The translations under genes were made by a program, and so were the position numbers. The notes under the pieces were generated by a model. That model saw only the letters and a list, made by a program, of their open reading frames with translations. It did not search any database and was not told the DNA's origin. From Agaricus subrufescens (lineage: Eukaryota > Basidiomycota > Agaricomycetes > Agaricales > Agaricaceae): 64,000 bases of DNA. Shown here piece by piece: positions 1 to 10,154 of this stretch. Position 1 is the stretch's first letter. Every line of letters starts with the position of its first letter. The stretch spans positions 1,798,001 to 1,862,000 of the forward strand of contig CM057066.1 in assembly GCA_029945375.1 (NCBI GenBank), written 5' to 3'.

Positions 1-1803
1 ATTTCGGCAGGTACTCACTTGACTGTTTGAAAGTCTTACGCTCAATAGTAAGGATATCTGGAGATAACTGGAACTCCTTGCCATCCTGGGAGGTGATAAT
101 TGCGGAGCTAAATCCAAGAGTACGGAATCAGAAAGGGATCGGTGACAATAGATGATTGGTGACCGCCACCTAATCTTCACTCACCCTTGCATGAGTTGAC
201 CTTTGATTTTGATCAAAGCGGCTTCATCCAAGGATTCCACGGTCTTTTGAATAATGCCTGCATCTTGCTTGAAAGTCTTGCCCAAATTCTTTTTGTTCCA
301 TTCTACTGCTTCTCTTTCCGTCACGATGGGTTCCTTTAGTGCTTGGCGGACAACCAGTGGATGGCCCGTCTTTGCGGTGTGCACGGACAGATCATACGCG
401 GCCCGATCCGCGCATCCAACACACTCCGTCCAGCCAGTCGAGTTATGGATCTCTGCGTCCCAACAATCAGTCGCGTAGTGCGCCATCTCGTTACCCATAT
501 GTTGACGGAATCGCAAGCGTTCAGGATTAATGCCAATCTTGATGAGAAATTGGTATATCCGCGCAACAAAATAACCGAGGGTCTCATTGGCGATGATACC
601 CTTGTCTACGGCCTCGCCAACAGCCATTTTGACCGTTTGACTGCTCCCGTTTTCTTGGACATGCCGATCGAGTAGATAGATTTCAACACCACGTACTTCA
701 CCGAACTTGTCGTGATCCTTTTCCTCTGGATCCACATAATGTTCGATTTCCGCCATCGTGAATTCACGTACACGGAGAAGGCCAGCACGGGGTGAGATTT
801 CGTTCCGGAAAGAGCGGCCGATTTGTGCAGACGCGAACGGAACTCGACCATTATTGTATTCCAGAAGGCGAGAGAAGTTGAGGAAATGACCCTGGGCCGT
901 CTCAGGGCGGAGATAACTGTAGTGGTATATATTGAGACACCTAAATGCTGACGAGCCAAACTTGAGTAACGAACCCTGGATGCTGACCAGTGGGGCCGAT
1001 GCTACTGGTGAACATGAGATTGAACTGTTGGGGTTCGCCAACCTCATTATCGGTGTCCGGGTTACGGATTTTGTGAGTACGACAAAGCTCTCCGAGCTGG
1101 GGACCGGTATAATTGTCCAACTGATAACTCATCTTAAGCATCAAAAAGCATACAAGTAAAACTACGGTCCACGCACCTGAGCCAAGATGGTCTCATACTC
1201 TTTTACGACAGCATCATCAAGTACAACAGCAGCAGCCTTGGCGTTCTTTTTCTTCTTTTTCTTGTCCTTGTCGTCCTGAGGAGCGGCGGCAACGCCTCTC
1301 GCTTCCAAATTACCGGCGAGTCTCGCCTCAAGGACGTTTTTTACAAGATGGTCGGCGCGGAGAACATCTCCAGTTTTAGTATCCTTGACCATCCAATCAG
1401 CGAAACGTGCTACGTGTCCAGACGTCTCAAACACGGGAGAAGGAGTCATAATGGTAGTATCCAGTTCGAGCATGCCTTCTTCCACAATGAAGTGTTTGCG
1501 CCACTCCGAGATGATGTTTGCCTGCAAAGCAGAACCTGGCGGGCCATAATCATACAAGCCAGCCACACCTAGCGCAACAGGTCATTACAGATCCACGATC
1601 GAAGAAAACAGCGAGATACCTCCGTAAATTTCAAAGGCAGGGGCGTAGAAAAATCTTCTGTTGAGCAGGGCATCGAGACGGGTCTTCTCGAACGGGTGCG
1701 CTGTCTTGTTCACCGTCGTAGGCATTGTGGACTGGAAGCGACGATGAAGGGAGCGATAAGAAGTTGTGATACGAAAATGGAGACCTCCATATGCAAATCG
1801 CAT
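1..1803 (-). CDS. GRS1: Glycyl-tRNA synthetase, 5' two thirds (runs off the left window edge)
   Basis: Class II glycyl-tRNA synthetase, which charges tRNA-Gly. Exons read on the minus strand: about 1803-1620, 1568-1177, 1132-982, 922-186, then a further exon that reaches a GTGAGT donor near position 20. Family motifs are clear: [16 protein letters not shown] near the N-terminus, [39 protein letters not shown] (motif 2 region) and [28 protein letters not shown] Lys-rich low-complexity stretch ([12 protein letters not shown]) lies in the insert after residue 150. The ATG at 1803 precedes 26 residues that contain several Arg and no Asp or Glu (start [10 protein letters not shown], end RRFQST), which looks like a mitochondrial presequence. 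The next in-frame ATG at 1725 would give a cytosolic form. The catalytic C-terminal part and the anticodon-binding domain lie outside the window. Assignment is secure; exon borders were read by eye from GT-AG signals. Confidence 0.95.
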
Positions 1804-1848
1804 CAAGGTTCTTGCTACAGCTTTATTGACATTTGTTTACTACCGACT

Positions 1849-3928
1849 CTACCTACTCAGCTCACGTATAATCGCTTCAGGGCCCCGCTCTACCCAGACG
1901 TTTGGGCCTACGCGCTCACAGCCCTTTGAAAACATGAAGTCATTATCCGGAACAAACACCCAATGTGATGGATCCGGAGGCGGTACAGAGGTCACGGCCT
2001 TTAGCTCTTCCTCTGCATTCATATTTTAGATTTTAATATTCTGTCAAAGTTTTTTAACCCACTGATGATAGTATCGGTGAAGTGATCAAGATCCTGTAGC
2101 ATAAAGAAAAAATTGTCAGAGCATCATTCCAGGAATTACATTCGCAACTTACGAGATCATTCAAGTCATAACCAAACGGATCTGTAGAAACACATCAGCG
2201 CGCCCAGTATTGGGGAAGGAGGAGATGGTGCCTATTCACGTTCTATGATATCACCTAGGACAAGGAACCCAAAGTAGAAGAAACTCTAGAGCTCCAGCTC
2301 AGACTTGGTCATGAGATGATTCTAAGAGCTGATACCCACACAAATAATAGTGGCTGGAATCGTTGACCTTCCGAGGACCGTCCATATCATAGATGGCTGC
2401 AACTTTTGATCAGCACCCTGTTTTCTCCACAGACAATAAACAATTCTCACCAAGAAAAGAGAGTATATGACCGTCACGGTCCATAAATGAGTTGCGTAGC
2501 TACAGATTCGGATCAGCGATTATCACAAACAATTCACCCACATCAACTGACGAGAAAGGGATAGGCGTTGTCAGAATGCGTTCTAGACTCGTTAGACATT
2601 GCACAAGCAGATTCAACGCCCTAGTGAGGGAGCCTATCTCGCTTCAGTGGATACCCTCCTGCACACCTATATTCCGACTCCACTCACCAATCGTCCCAGC
2701 ATCACTCAAACCCCTCTGTTGCAAAGACGCAATATATGAACTCTGTTGGAGTCGATCGTTAATACACGACAATCACAAGAATGTATGACGCCAACCAGAT
2801 ATAGTGAAATCTCCAGCGGAATATTATGCGAAACAATAGAGCTCTGCAATTTCGCGCGTAATCGAGCAGCTCTCCTCCCCTTATAATGTCCCCGCTTCGC
2901 AAAATACCTCATCAAAAGCGAAAATGGGAAGAAGTCAAACAATGAGTATTTCGGTGGCATGCTAGCCGGAAATAACAGCTTCTCCTCATTTCGAGGAAGA
3001 ATAAAACGTTTCTTGCGCATTCGTATCTCCCTGTCGTATTGTTCTCTTGTTTCACCAGCCGGATCCTTCCATGGACGACTGAGCCGCTCCTCTTCGCTGA
3101 TCGTCGATTGACTCATTCGACCACGAGACGCAGTAACAGGCTGCGGAAGCTCCACCGGAGATTTCTGGTTTGACGCGCTACCCCGGGGAATCTCAGATGT
3201 TGATGGACAATTCCTTTCCATCGATGCGGGGAGCCCAGCAGGTAAGGTATAGGGGTATAAGAACTTAACACAATGATACAGATCCCTAAAGAAAAAAAAC
3301 AATGAAGCAAACGTATGCAGATCACACGGGAAATCAAATACCCACTCATAATAGATCCCATCTTCTCCACGAAGGTAATGCTTAAGCGCAACAGCATACG
3401 CTCCCAATAGATTAATAACTGTCTTCTTCTCAACCAGCATCTTCGCTCGGAGCTCCCGACCACGTTTCATTCTCTCCTCTTCTGGTAGATTCGCGTCAGG
3501 CTTCGGATCTAACATGCCAAGATTCAAATGAAAATCCCGCTTCCACATGAAAAGCTATCAATACACACCTGGGACATGAAACCACAACGTCCTAGCGAAG
3601 TTACGGGTGCCAAATATAACCGAGCTCCATAAGCTGCGTGCCTCATCGTACCTCTGAAACGATGACGTTGTACGATAGGATATCACAAAAGCCAACAGTG
3701 TCCCCAATCTGTATTTCAAACTCAATCCATAAACCCATCTAGAGGCACCAATCTGATCCGAGGATTTACATACACAGTGAGCAGCGCGGGGTCAACGCAC
3801 AGTCCATATCCTCGTTCATTAAGGGCTACGATCAAGGTCGACCAAGCGGCAAAGAAGAGCAGAATATGCCAACAGCGAAAAAGTGCTGTGGAAAGAAGGC
3901 AGTGCAAGAGGTGGGCACCAGCGTGCAA
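1849..3928 (-). CDS. Bestrophin-like (UPF0187) anion channel, paralog 1
   Basis: Multi-exon membrane channel of the fungal bestrophin/UPF0187 family, expected to pass chloride or other anions. Reading down the minus strand: a first transmembrane exon (STALFRCWHILLFFAAWSTL, about 3900-3730); LAFVISYRTTSSFQRYDEAR followed by LWSSVIFGTRNFARTLWFHV (3710-3590); a long soluble exon (3548-2800) with KMLVEKKTVINLLGAYAVAL; then short exons ERILTTPIPFSYATHLWTVT, a FYFGFLVLGDIIEHPFGYD segment, and the last exon EELKAVTSVPPPDPSHW with stop at 1849-1851. The usual GEEIENPFG signature reads GDIIEHPFG here, a divergence at a conserved acidic site. Exons upstream of the first transmembrane segment could not be fixed. 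The stop lies 45 bp before the glycyl-tRNA synthetase ATG on the same strand. A better-conserved paralog lies at 10155-12475. Confidence 0.85.
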
Positions 3929-4199
3929 TCTAGAGCCAAGACTTCACCAAGACGCCAATTAAAAGATAAGCAAGCGACGTACGGATATGATGCATAATTC
4001 CGCCTTTTCTGTGGGCCAAGTCCTCTGCCCTGAAAGAGAGAGAGTTAACTGCATGTTTGTGAATGTGATTACATTTGAATATGAACTGGGGTCCGTGGGG
4101 GTGAAGAGATAAGCAGCTGAGAATGAATAACGTACAGGCCGAGTCCCCATCTCGAATGTCGAGTCCATAATTAACGCAATAACCTTCCAGTAGACAACG

Positions 4200-5720
4200 A
4201 GCAGGCAACGAGTTCAGGCGCTATTTATGTAGCAGCAGTCTGCCTGGAGAACGGAAGGCGAGAGCATTGCACTATGACCGACACTTCCAGCATGGGGTAG
4301 GGGTCGAATCATCGAAACCTGTATATTGAAAGTAAGGGTAAGACCGCACAAGCCGTAAGGAGTTTCACAGGGGGACCAGACATGAAAAGCATGGCAAAGG
4401 ATTGCAGCAGCGAAAGCCAGATTAGTCGAGTTGTGGCCTGCCAAGCCCATTGTCACAGTCACTCCGTTTTAGTCTAAATGATTAGTATGTCATTCATTCT
4501 TGCATCCTTGCAGCTGTAGTGCCAAGGTTGACTTGTATTATGCACTTGAGGCTTGGGCTGGGTATGGGATGGGGTGCTCACTTCGAGGTCCGCCAAGCCC
4601 GAGGGTGAATGCTGTGCTTCATGCCGAGCCAAAAATGACTTTCACGTTCCGAACACGTGGTCTCCAAGATTGTCTTAATTCTGCATTTTAATACCGCTCA
4701 GAACCCCAGGCCAACGTGAAGACGCGGCGGAGGGTAAGTATTAAGGGGAACGCTAGATGTCAATCACTCAGCTGCGTCCGCTACTATCCGAGGGTTGAAA
4801 CTTACATTGGAAATGGTGCAAGCATTAAAATAAACGGACCGGAAGCCCTCCTTCCGAAGGAAAGATTTTACGCTGAAAATAGTCATGACACTATCATAGC
4901 TCGATATAAGTATACTGACAATTAGATTACGCCCAAGATAAGTCTGGTGAGAGTTTTCTCACAGTTTCTGTCCTAGTTGTCAACGCTGTTTAAAGGGACT
5001 TGCCGAGATGAGAGTTGTACTACACATGTCAGGTATTATGGGACGGTGATTCTCACAATTGTCTCCGTTGCAATCGATAAGCAATGTCGCCAAGGCGCTA
5101 GAAAAATTTCCGGGATGGATGAAGCAAGTCTTGGCCTCCGGGGTGTAAGGGGGTGAGCAATTATGAGTCAATGTCGCTAGGTAATTCGTGAGTTATTGTT
5201 AAGACGTCCAACATGGTGGCGTAAACTAACCCGTTCAACGAGGGGAGATCGATGGGCGGGTGGTTGCCTGATGCGACGGATCTAGTCCAGCCAAATGAGA
5301 CTATCAGACTAATAGTCGAAATGGTAAATTAGCCAAAACGCCTGATCAAGGTAGGGGTATACCTGCTAGTATAGTGTGATCCTACGTGTGGGCCGGGAAG
5401 CATCAAGCTGATGCAGTGAAGCGGTTGGTGGATGGTATATGGTGTTCCTCGTGGTACGGGTGCGTTGATGAAGGAAAAAGGGGCTCTGACATTGTTATTG
5501 GCAGCTGGAATAGGAATAGCACGTCCCACACGGAGAAATCGATACCGGTGGTCATACTGCACTATTCTTTCAGGAGAAGTGTTTCACCCCGGCCTTGAGC
5601 GATGATATAGGTATTGGCACGCATCGACTACACGATTCAACATCGTAGGCAAATGAGACGCTACCTAGTAGACATGTGCGAACACATCGCAGCTGATGCC
5701 CGAGAAAGACTTCCGAATAT
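4200..5720. other. No gene recognised
   Basis: About 1.5 kb with only short, unrelated open frames on both strands and no family resemblance. The right end holds the 3' flank of the minus-strand membrane protein gene. Confidence 0.5.
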
Positions 5721-6650
5721 TTACATCGTCTTCTTCGTTTTAGTTGTTTTACCGACCGCGACTTTGGATGCGATATTCAACTGCTGAACAATGTCCCGGC
5801 CTAAGACCCAAATGATAAAAGAGGGTACAAGGAGCCACAATCTGTGTAGGTCGGTCAATACACCTGACTTTGTGCACACAAGCTGAACACCTACCCGTTG
5901 GGTACAACCCACAATGTGATCAAGGTGAATACATCATTGTGCCTGATATTACAAAAGCCGCAGAAATAGTCATTGAGCCAGTAAAGGGCTGTCTTGGAAA
6001 GTGTCATGCTGATGGCAATTAGTCCAATTACCGGGGCGCCCGGCGATTGAGCACCATGAGCCAGATAAACATATACAAGGTTGAGGATTGTTTCGACGAT
6101 GTTCATGAAAGCTTTATCATAGGTCAACATGACTGAATGAAGATACGTGCGCACAATGAACATACATTGAGCATTGGTGAAGCCGTTGTTGCTCTCGAGC
6201 GCTGGGAGGCCGTAAACCTAGGGTATTGCATAATAAGACAAGACCTTGAAGATAACGAGATAATATACACACGTAGTCAATCTATTGATGTGTCAGTGAC
6301 AATTCCGTACTGCATGAGATTCAGATAGAACCTACCTCCTGATACAACGCGTAGGGGCTCCAAATCCAATGAAGACTGCCACCCTAGTAGAATTGATAGA
6401 TATGTCAGGGGGCTTAGCCCGGCGGCGGAGACCGTCATCCCTGGATGGCAGCGGTCAACATGAACCACGGTACGAACCTTCATCGAATGGGGTCTAGCAG
6501 AGAATGAATTGGTGAACAAGGTTGGATACCTTACGCATCGTGTCTAAACGGGGGTACACACCTCATGAAACAATACCCAACGTCCCATAGTACGACTGGC
6601 GCTGTGAGGATAAACCAAGCACTAATCCACCAGTGCGTTTTTACTGCCAT
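5721..6650 (-). CDS. Multi-pass membrane protein of unknown function
   Basis: A gene of at least six small exons on the minus strand that splice into one frame of about 190 residues. It starts at ATG 6650 (MAVKTHWWISAWFILTAPVV), continues MRPHSMKGGSLHWIWSPYAL, then IDYVYGLPALESNNGFTNAQ, MLTYDKAFMNIVETILNLVY, MTLSKTALYWLNDYFCGFCN and WVVPNGLWLLVPSFIIWVLG, and ends in a Lys-rich tail (VGKTTKTKKTM) at 5721. All junctions use GT-AG signals, and the joined protein has about four to five hydrophobic helices with a basic cytoplasmic-type C-terminus. The order WxPYxLYQExDYxYG, then N..ET..N..Y, then LSKT.LYW looks like a conserved fungal family, but I cannot name it. A distant emopamil-binding/EXPERA-like fold is one possibility only. 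The splice pattern makes it a real gene. Confidence 0.75.
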
Positions 6651-7620
6651 TTGGTGCGGGAAGTCGAAGGAATGGGAAGGAAAATAACTTTAGAGACAGG
6701 AGCGGCTCGAGGATGGACCGTGGGTGCATGTCCCACAGTGTGTGATATGCCGAGCCCAAACTGGGATTTGTATCTATTGCCGGGCCAGGGTTTACCCGGT
6801 CAGCTGGTCGGTCGTAACCTCGACTGCACGAGACCGCATACCGCCGGCAGGGTTCGACTGCTCAGATCTGCACACCCGTCAAGCATCGAGGCCCAAGGCG
6901 CCTGCTATGTGCCTGGCAATTTTGGTACCTTGACATGTCTCTACCGTTGTATCAAAATAGACACTGCGTTCACAACCCCTGCAGCTAAGTCAAATCACGG
7001 GTTGATGATACTCTGCACCAGTCTAGGTCTAATGGCGAATATCGCAAGAATCTACTCCTCACTAGGCGTCTTCGACTTTCGCAGACGATTGTCCCAAAGA
7101 ACCGCTCTGTGCACGAGGTCAAATCCATGGTGATCTTGACAAAAGGGCTCTCTGGCTTGGGATCTTGACATGACCTTACCATGGAAACACTGAGTGATGT
7201 GGCAACCGAAGTCTGATATTCCCTTTGTCCAACGCGACGTGATTTCCCAGTTGGGCCCAGGGCAGTCCCTTGCTATCTTGGAAGACTAGGGTAAACTTCA
7301 GAAGTGTTGTCACACGTATCAAATGGCTAAGAGGTAAGTTACTTTTGTATACAGGTCGACCGGCATCGTTCCCGCATAGCCATGACCCAAAGTGTCTGCG
7401 AGTACGTACTACCAAGAAGAAAAATTTTTGCCTCGGCCATCTCGCCCGAAGTCAATCAACTAGTGCCGGGGAACAGCAGTGCCTTGTGGCATGTACCTGG
7501 CAGGAGGACACAGTTTTAGATTGGCGACGTAACGCCAGGCACCGGCAAAGGTACCGTCCAATGAGCAGAAACCTTTATTCAGGGTCTTCCATCAATGGAA
7601 GCTAAGCTGTGAGCCACCGC
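6651..7620. other. No gene recognised
   Basis: Open frames exist (for example 6633-7133 on plus) but show no splice-consistent continuation, no recognisable domain and a composition like noncoding DNA. Confidence 0.45.
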
Positions 7621-7624
7621 TAAG

Positions 7625-7631
7625 TATAAAA
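7625..7631 (+). promoter_or_regulatory. TATA box of the repeat-peptide gene
   Basis: TATAAAA lies about 120 bp before the ATG at 7752, followed by a CT-rich leader (7690-7745), a usual arrangement for a strongly expressed fungal gene. Confidence 0.6.
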
Positions 7632-7751
7632 GGTCTTCCGTTCACTCAGCATAGCCTAGCACACAACAGAAAAGTTCCACGGTCTTATCCCCGTCCCTTC
7701 TCCCTTACCCTCCCGCTGTCCCAGAGCTCAGATCTTGTACCCTGCTCTATA

Positions 7752-8196
7752 ATGCGCCTCTCGCTTCTATTTGTCGTTTCTGCTATCGGCGCTGTTGTTG
7801 CCGCTCCCATTCCCGTGGGTATTCCTTCTTAAGCCTGTTAACAGCTGAACAGCACGCTGACCACAATATCTTTCTCTCGCTTCGTCTCATGTAGGTTGAC
7901 GGGGAGGCTGCAGTCGCAGTGAGTCCATTGGCTTAATGTTCACTTCATTCCATGCAAACCTTCGTTCGAAGCGTGACCTACCACATGGCCAAGACTGGAG
8001 ACGTGATTTACCTCATGGTCAGGACTGGAGACGTGATCTACCTCATGGTCAAGACTGGAGACGTGATCTACCTCATGGTCAAGACTGGAGACGTGATCTA
8101 CCACATGGTCAAGATTGGAGACGTGACCTGCCGCATAGCCAGGACTGGAGACGCACTGGCGAAGATGCGTCACTCGTGGCGAGAAATGACGCCTGA
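7752..8196 (+). CDS. Secreted Kex2-processed repeat peptide precursor
   Basis: Three exons (7752-7814, 7895-7918, 7972-8196), all joined in phase 0, encode a 103-residue protein. Residues 1-18 are a signal peptide (MRLSLLFVVSAIGAVVAA). A short pro-segment PIPVDGEAAVA follows, then six perfect-length units RDLPHGQDWR (residues 30-89; the sixth has Ser for Gly), and a tail TGEDASLVARNDA. Each unit junction creates RR, the recognition pair of the Golgi protease Kex2, so processing would free several copies of the octapeptide DLPHGQDW. The 30 bp units differ from each other mainly at silent third positions (CTA/TTA/CTG, CCA/CCT/CCG, CAA/CAG), so the peptide is held constant by selection. Fungal precursors of this design yield secreted peptides such as Rep1-type repellents, pheromone-like peptides or dikaritin-type cyclic peptides. 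No modifying enzyme gene is seen nearby, so the product type is open. Confidence 0.8.
7972..8151 (+). repeat. Six in-frame 30 bp coding repeats
   Basis: Each 30 bp unit encodes RDLPHGQDWR. Units 3 and 4 are identical; the others differ at one to six positions, nearly all silent. Confidence 0.95.
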
Positions 8197-10154
8197 TGGA
8201 TACCCCCAAGTATGTTCCGGTTTCTCAAACACCTGGTATCTTGTGCTCACATATCTGTCTCAGTTGCGAAGATCAAGCTGAGGTTGCGCTACCTACTTAT
8301 TGAAGGACATAGTCCTCGTTTTCATATGCCATATTTCTCTCCGTTGGACCTCCGCTGTTGATAATTTGTTCGATATTCGCTTTTCCCCTGGACAAAGCGC
8401 CAACTTGTTTGTATGTTAAATACACAAAATACTGTAGACAATTTTATTAGACCATGAGGGCTTACTAGTATTTCTTTTTGTTCTTCTCGCCGGCACACCT
8501 GTCCCTACTGCTTTTAAATCGACATCATTCTTTATTGAGTACATCGACACAACCAGCGAATGAGGTAGTGGGCGGCGTTCCGAATCGGACATACTTGCTC
8601 TCTTGTCAGCCTGCTGACTAGATACCGGCAAATGCAAGGACACCAGCCCTTACATTCGGTCATCATACTTTGTGTGTGTACATAAAAGATATGTTGACCA
8701 CGATAGACTCTCATTTGTGCGAGAGAGCACCCTGCGGAGTTACGGCGGTTGTATGTTTTTAGCCAATGGCAGGCGGCATTTTCGCGCATCATTGTTTCCC
8801 GAACATCATGATGTCGAATGATAACGGTTCCTAAAAAAAATGCTGCCAACGGAAGGTAATCCATGTGGGTGACAGTGACGTATGAGACTAAGTGACCATG
8901 GCTTTAGGATCAGTAACTCGGATATATGGATATGCCCTTCGCTTGATGACTTGATACTCCAGGGAAAACACAAGTCATGTTCCGGATATTCCGGATGCAT
9001 GATTGAGGGAGGACGTGCCTGGGTTCCAGACTATCGAGCCGAGAAGATACCTAGTCGCGTCGTTGCAGGAGAAAAGCTTGTGTTTATAGATTGACAGCCC
9101 CGGGTTTTGCTTTGTGAGCTGAGGTACTTGGTTCATTACGGGTGGGGGGTCAAAAGGGACTACGTTTAAAACTAGGTACGGTGCCGCGAGGCAAAACTTT
9201 AATCTGGTAATGGGGACGATCGATGAAATTCGAATTTCGAAGAGTAGGGTATGATGCCCGTAACGACGCACGGAGCCGATTCGAATTTTGTCAACGTAGA
9301 TACTAATGTAGATTTCCTGCCAATCTTTTTCAACCGTCGGCTACTAGGTCGCTTAGTAGGTCAGACATCAAAAAAAAAAACAAAATCTCCATTCGTACAG
9401 TCTTGTGCTTTGATGTTAGCTCTTAGGTCAATATCAAGTCACCAATGCCCAGACAACATTAACGAGTCGGATGGCATTGAGAGTAGCTAGGACTGATTCA
9501 ATTTCATTACTCCGAGTTGGGTCAAAGGGTAAGTGTTCTGATAAGCCCCAAATCATTTCGGAATAGCCTGAAAACCAAAATAGCGTGCAAACGCTCCTCT
9601 TTTGATTTGAGCTTGACTATGAACAGCCAAGAGAGATTTGTCATTAAGTTCTATATCCACTATATGTCCGAACGTGGTACTACCATGGGTACCCCAGCTG
9701 ACCAAGTAGAGTGAGAGATACACCGGGAGAAGACTTGGCAAGACAAGAAGATAACGACGAGGAATCACAGAGAACGTCGTGCACAAGGACTATGGCTGTT
9801 GCGCGCTCAAGATAACGGATCAGATGCAGTAGCGTGTATGTGGCGTCCCAATGGCACAAAATGACAGGAGAACCAAAGTCTGTGCTTCCACTACTAAAGC
9901 GAGGATAGTCCGACGACTATTAGTGGCATAGTATAAAGAAGAGAGGAGATTGTGAGAGGTAGAATTTAGAAGAGGAGTTATCCTACTCTCTCACGATCCG
10001 GCCCACCCTGAGGTTAACCTGATATTACTCCATTGGGTATCAGCCAAGGCTTCGGTGTTTCCTCATGTCCTTCACCATTCTCGCCGTTGACATATAAGAA
10101 AAACAGACCAGCAAGTGCCGGGCGCATCATTTACAACCCTACAATCATTCCTCC
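8197..10154. other. No gene recognised
   Basis: Nearly 2 kb without recognisable coding content on either strand. The last 200 bp should contain the promoter of the downstream bestrophin gene. Confidence 0.45.

Noticed and set aside
6633..7133. 166-residue plus-strand frame as a gene
   Set aside because: No family resemblance and no splice continuation; it starts opposite the first exon of a real minus-strand gene.
7972..8151. Regular 30 bp repeats that could be taken for a CRISPR-like array
   Set aside because: There are no spacers. The units are contiguous, in frame and code for a repeated peptide behind a signal sequence.
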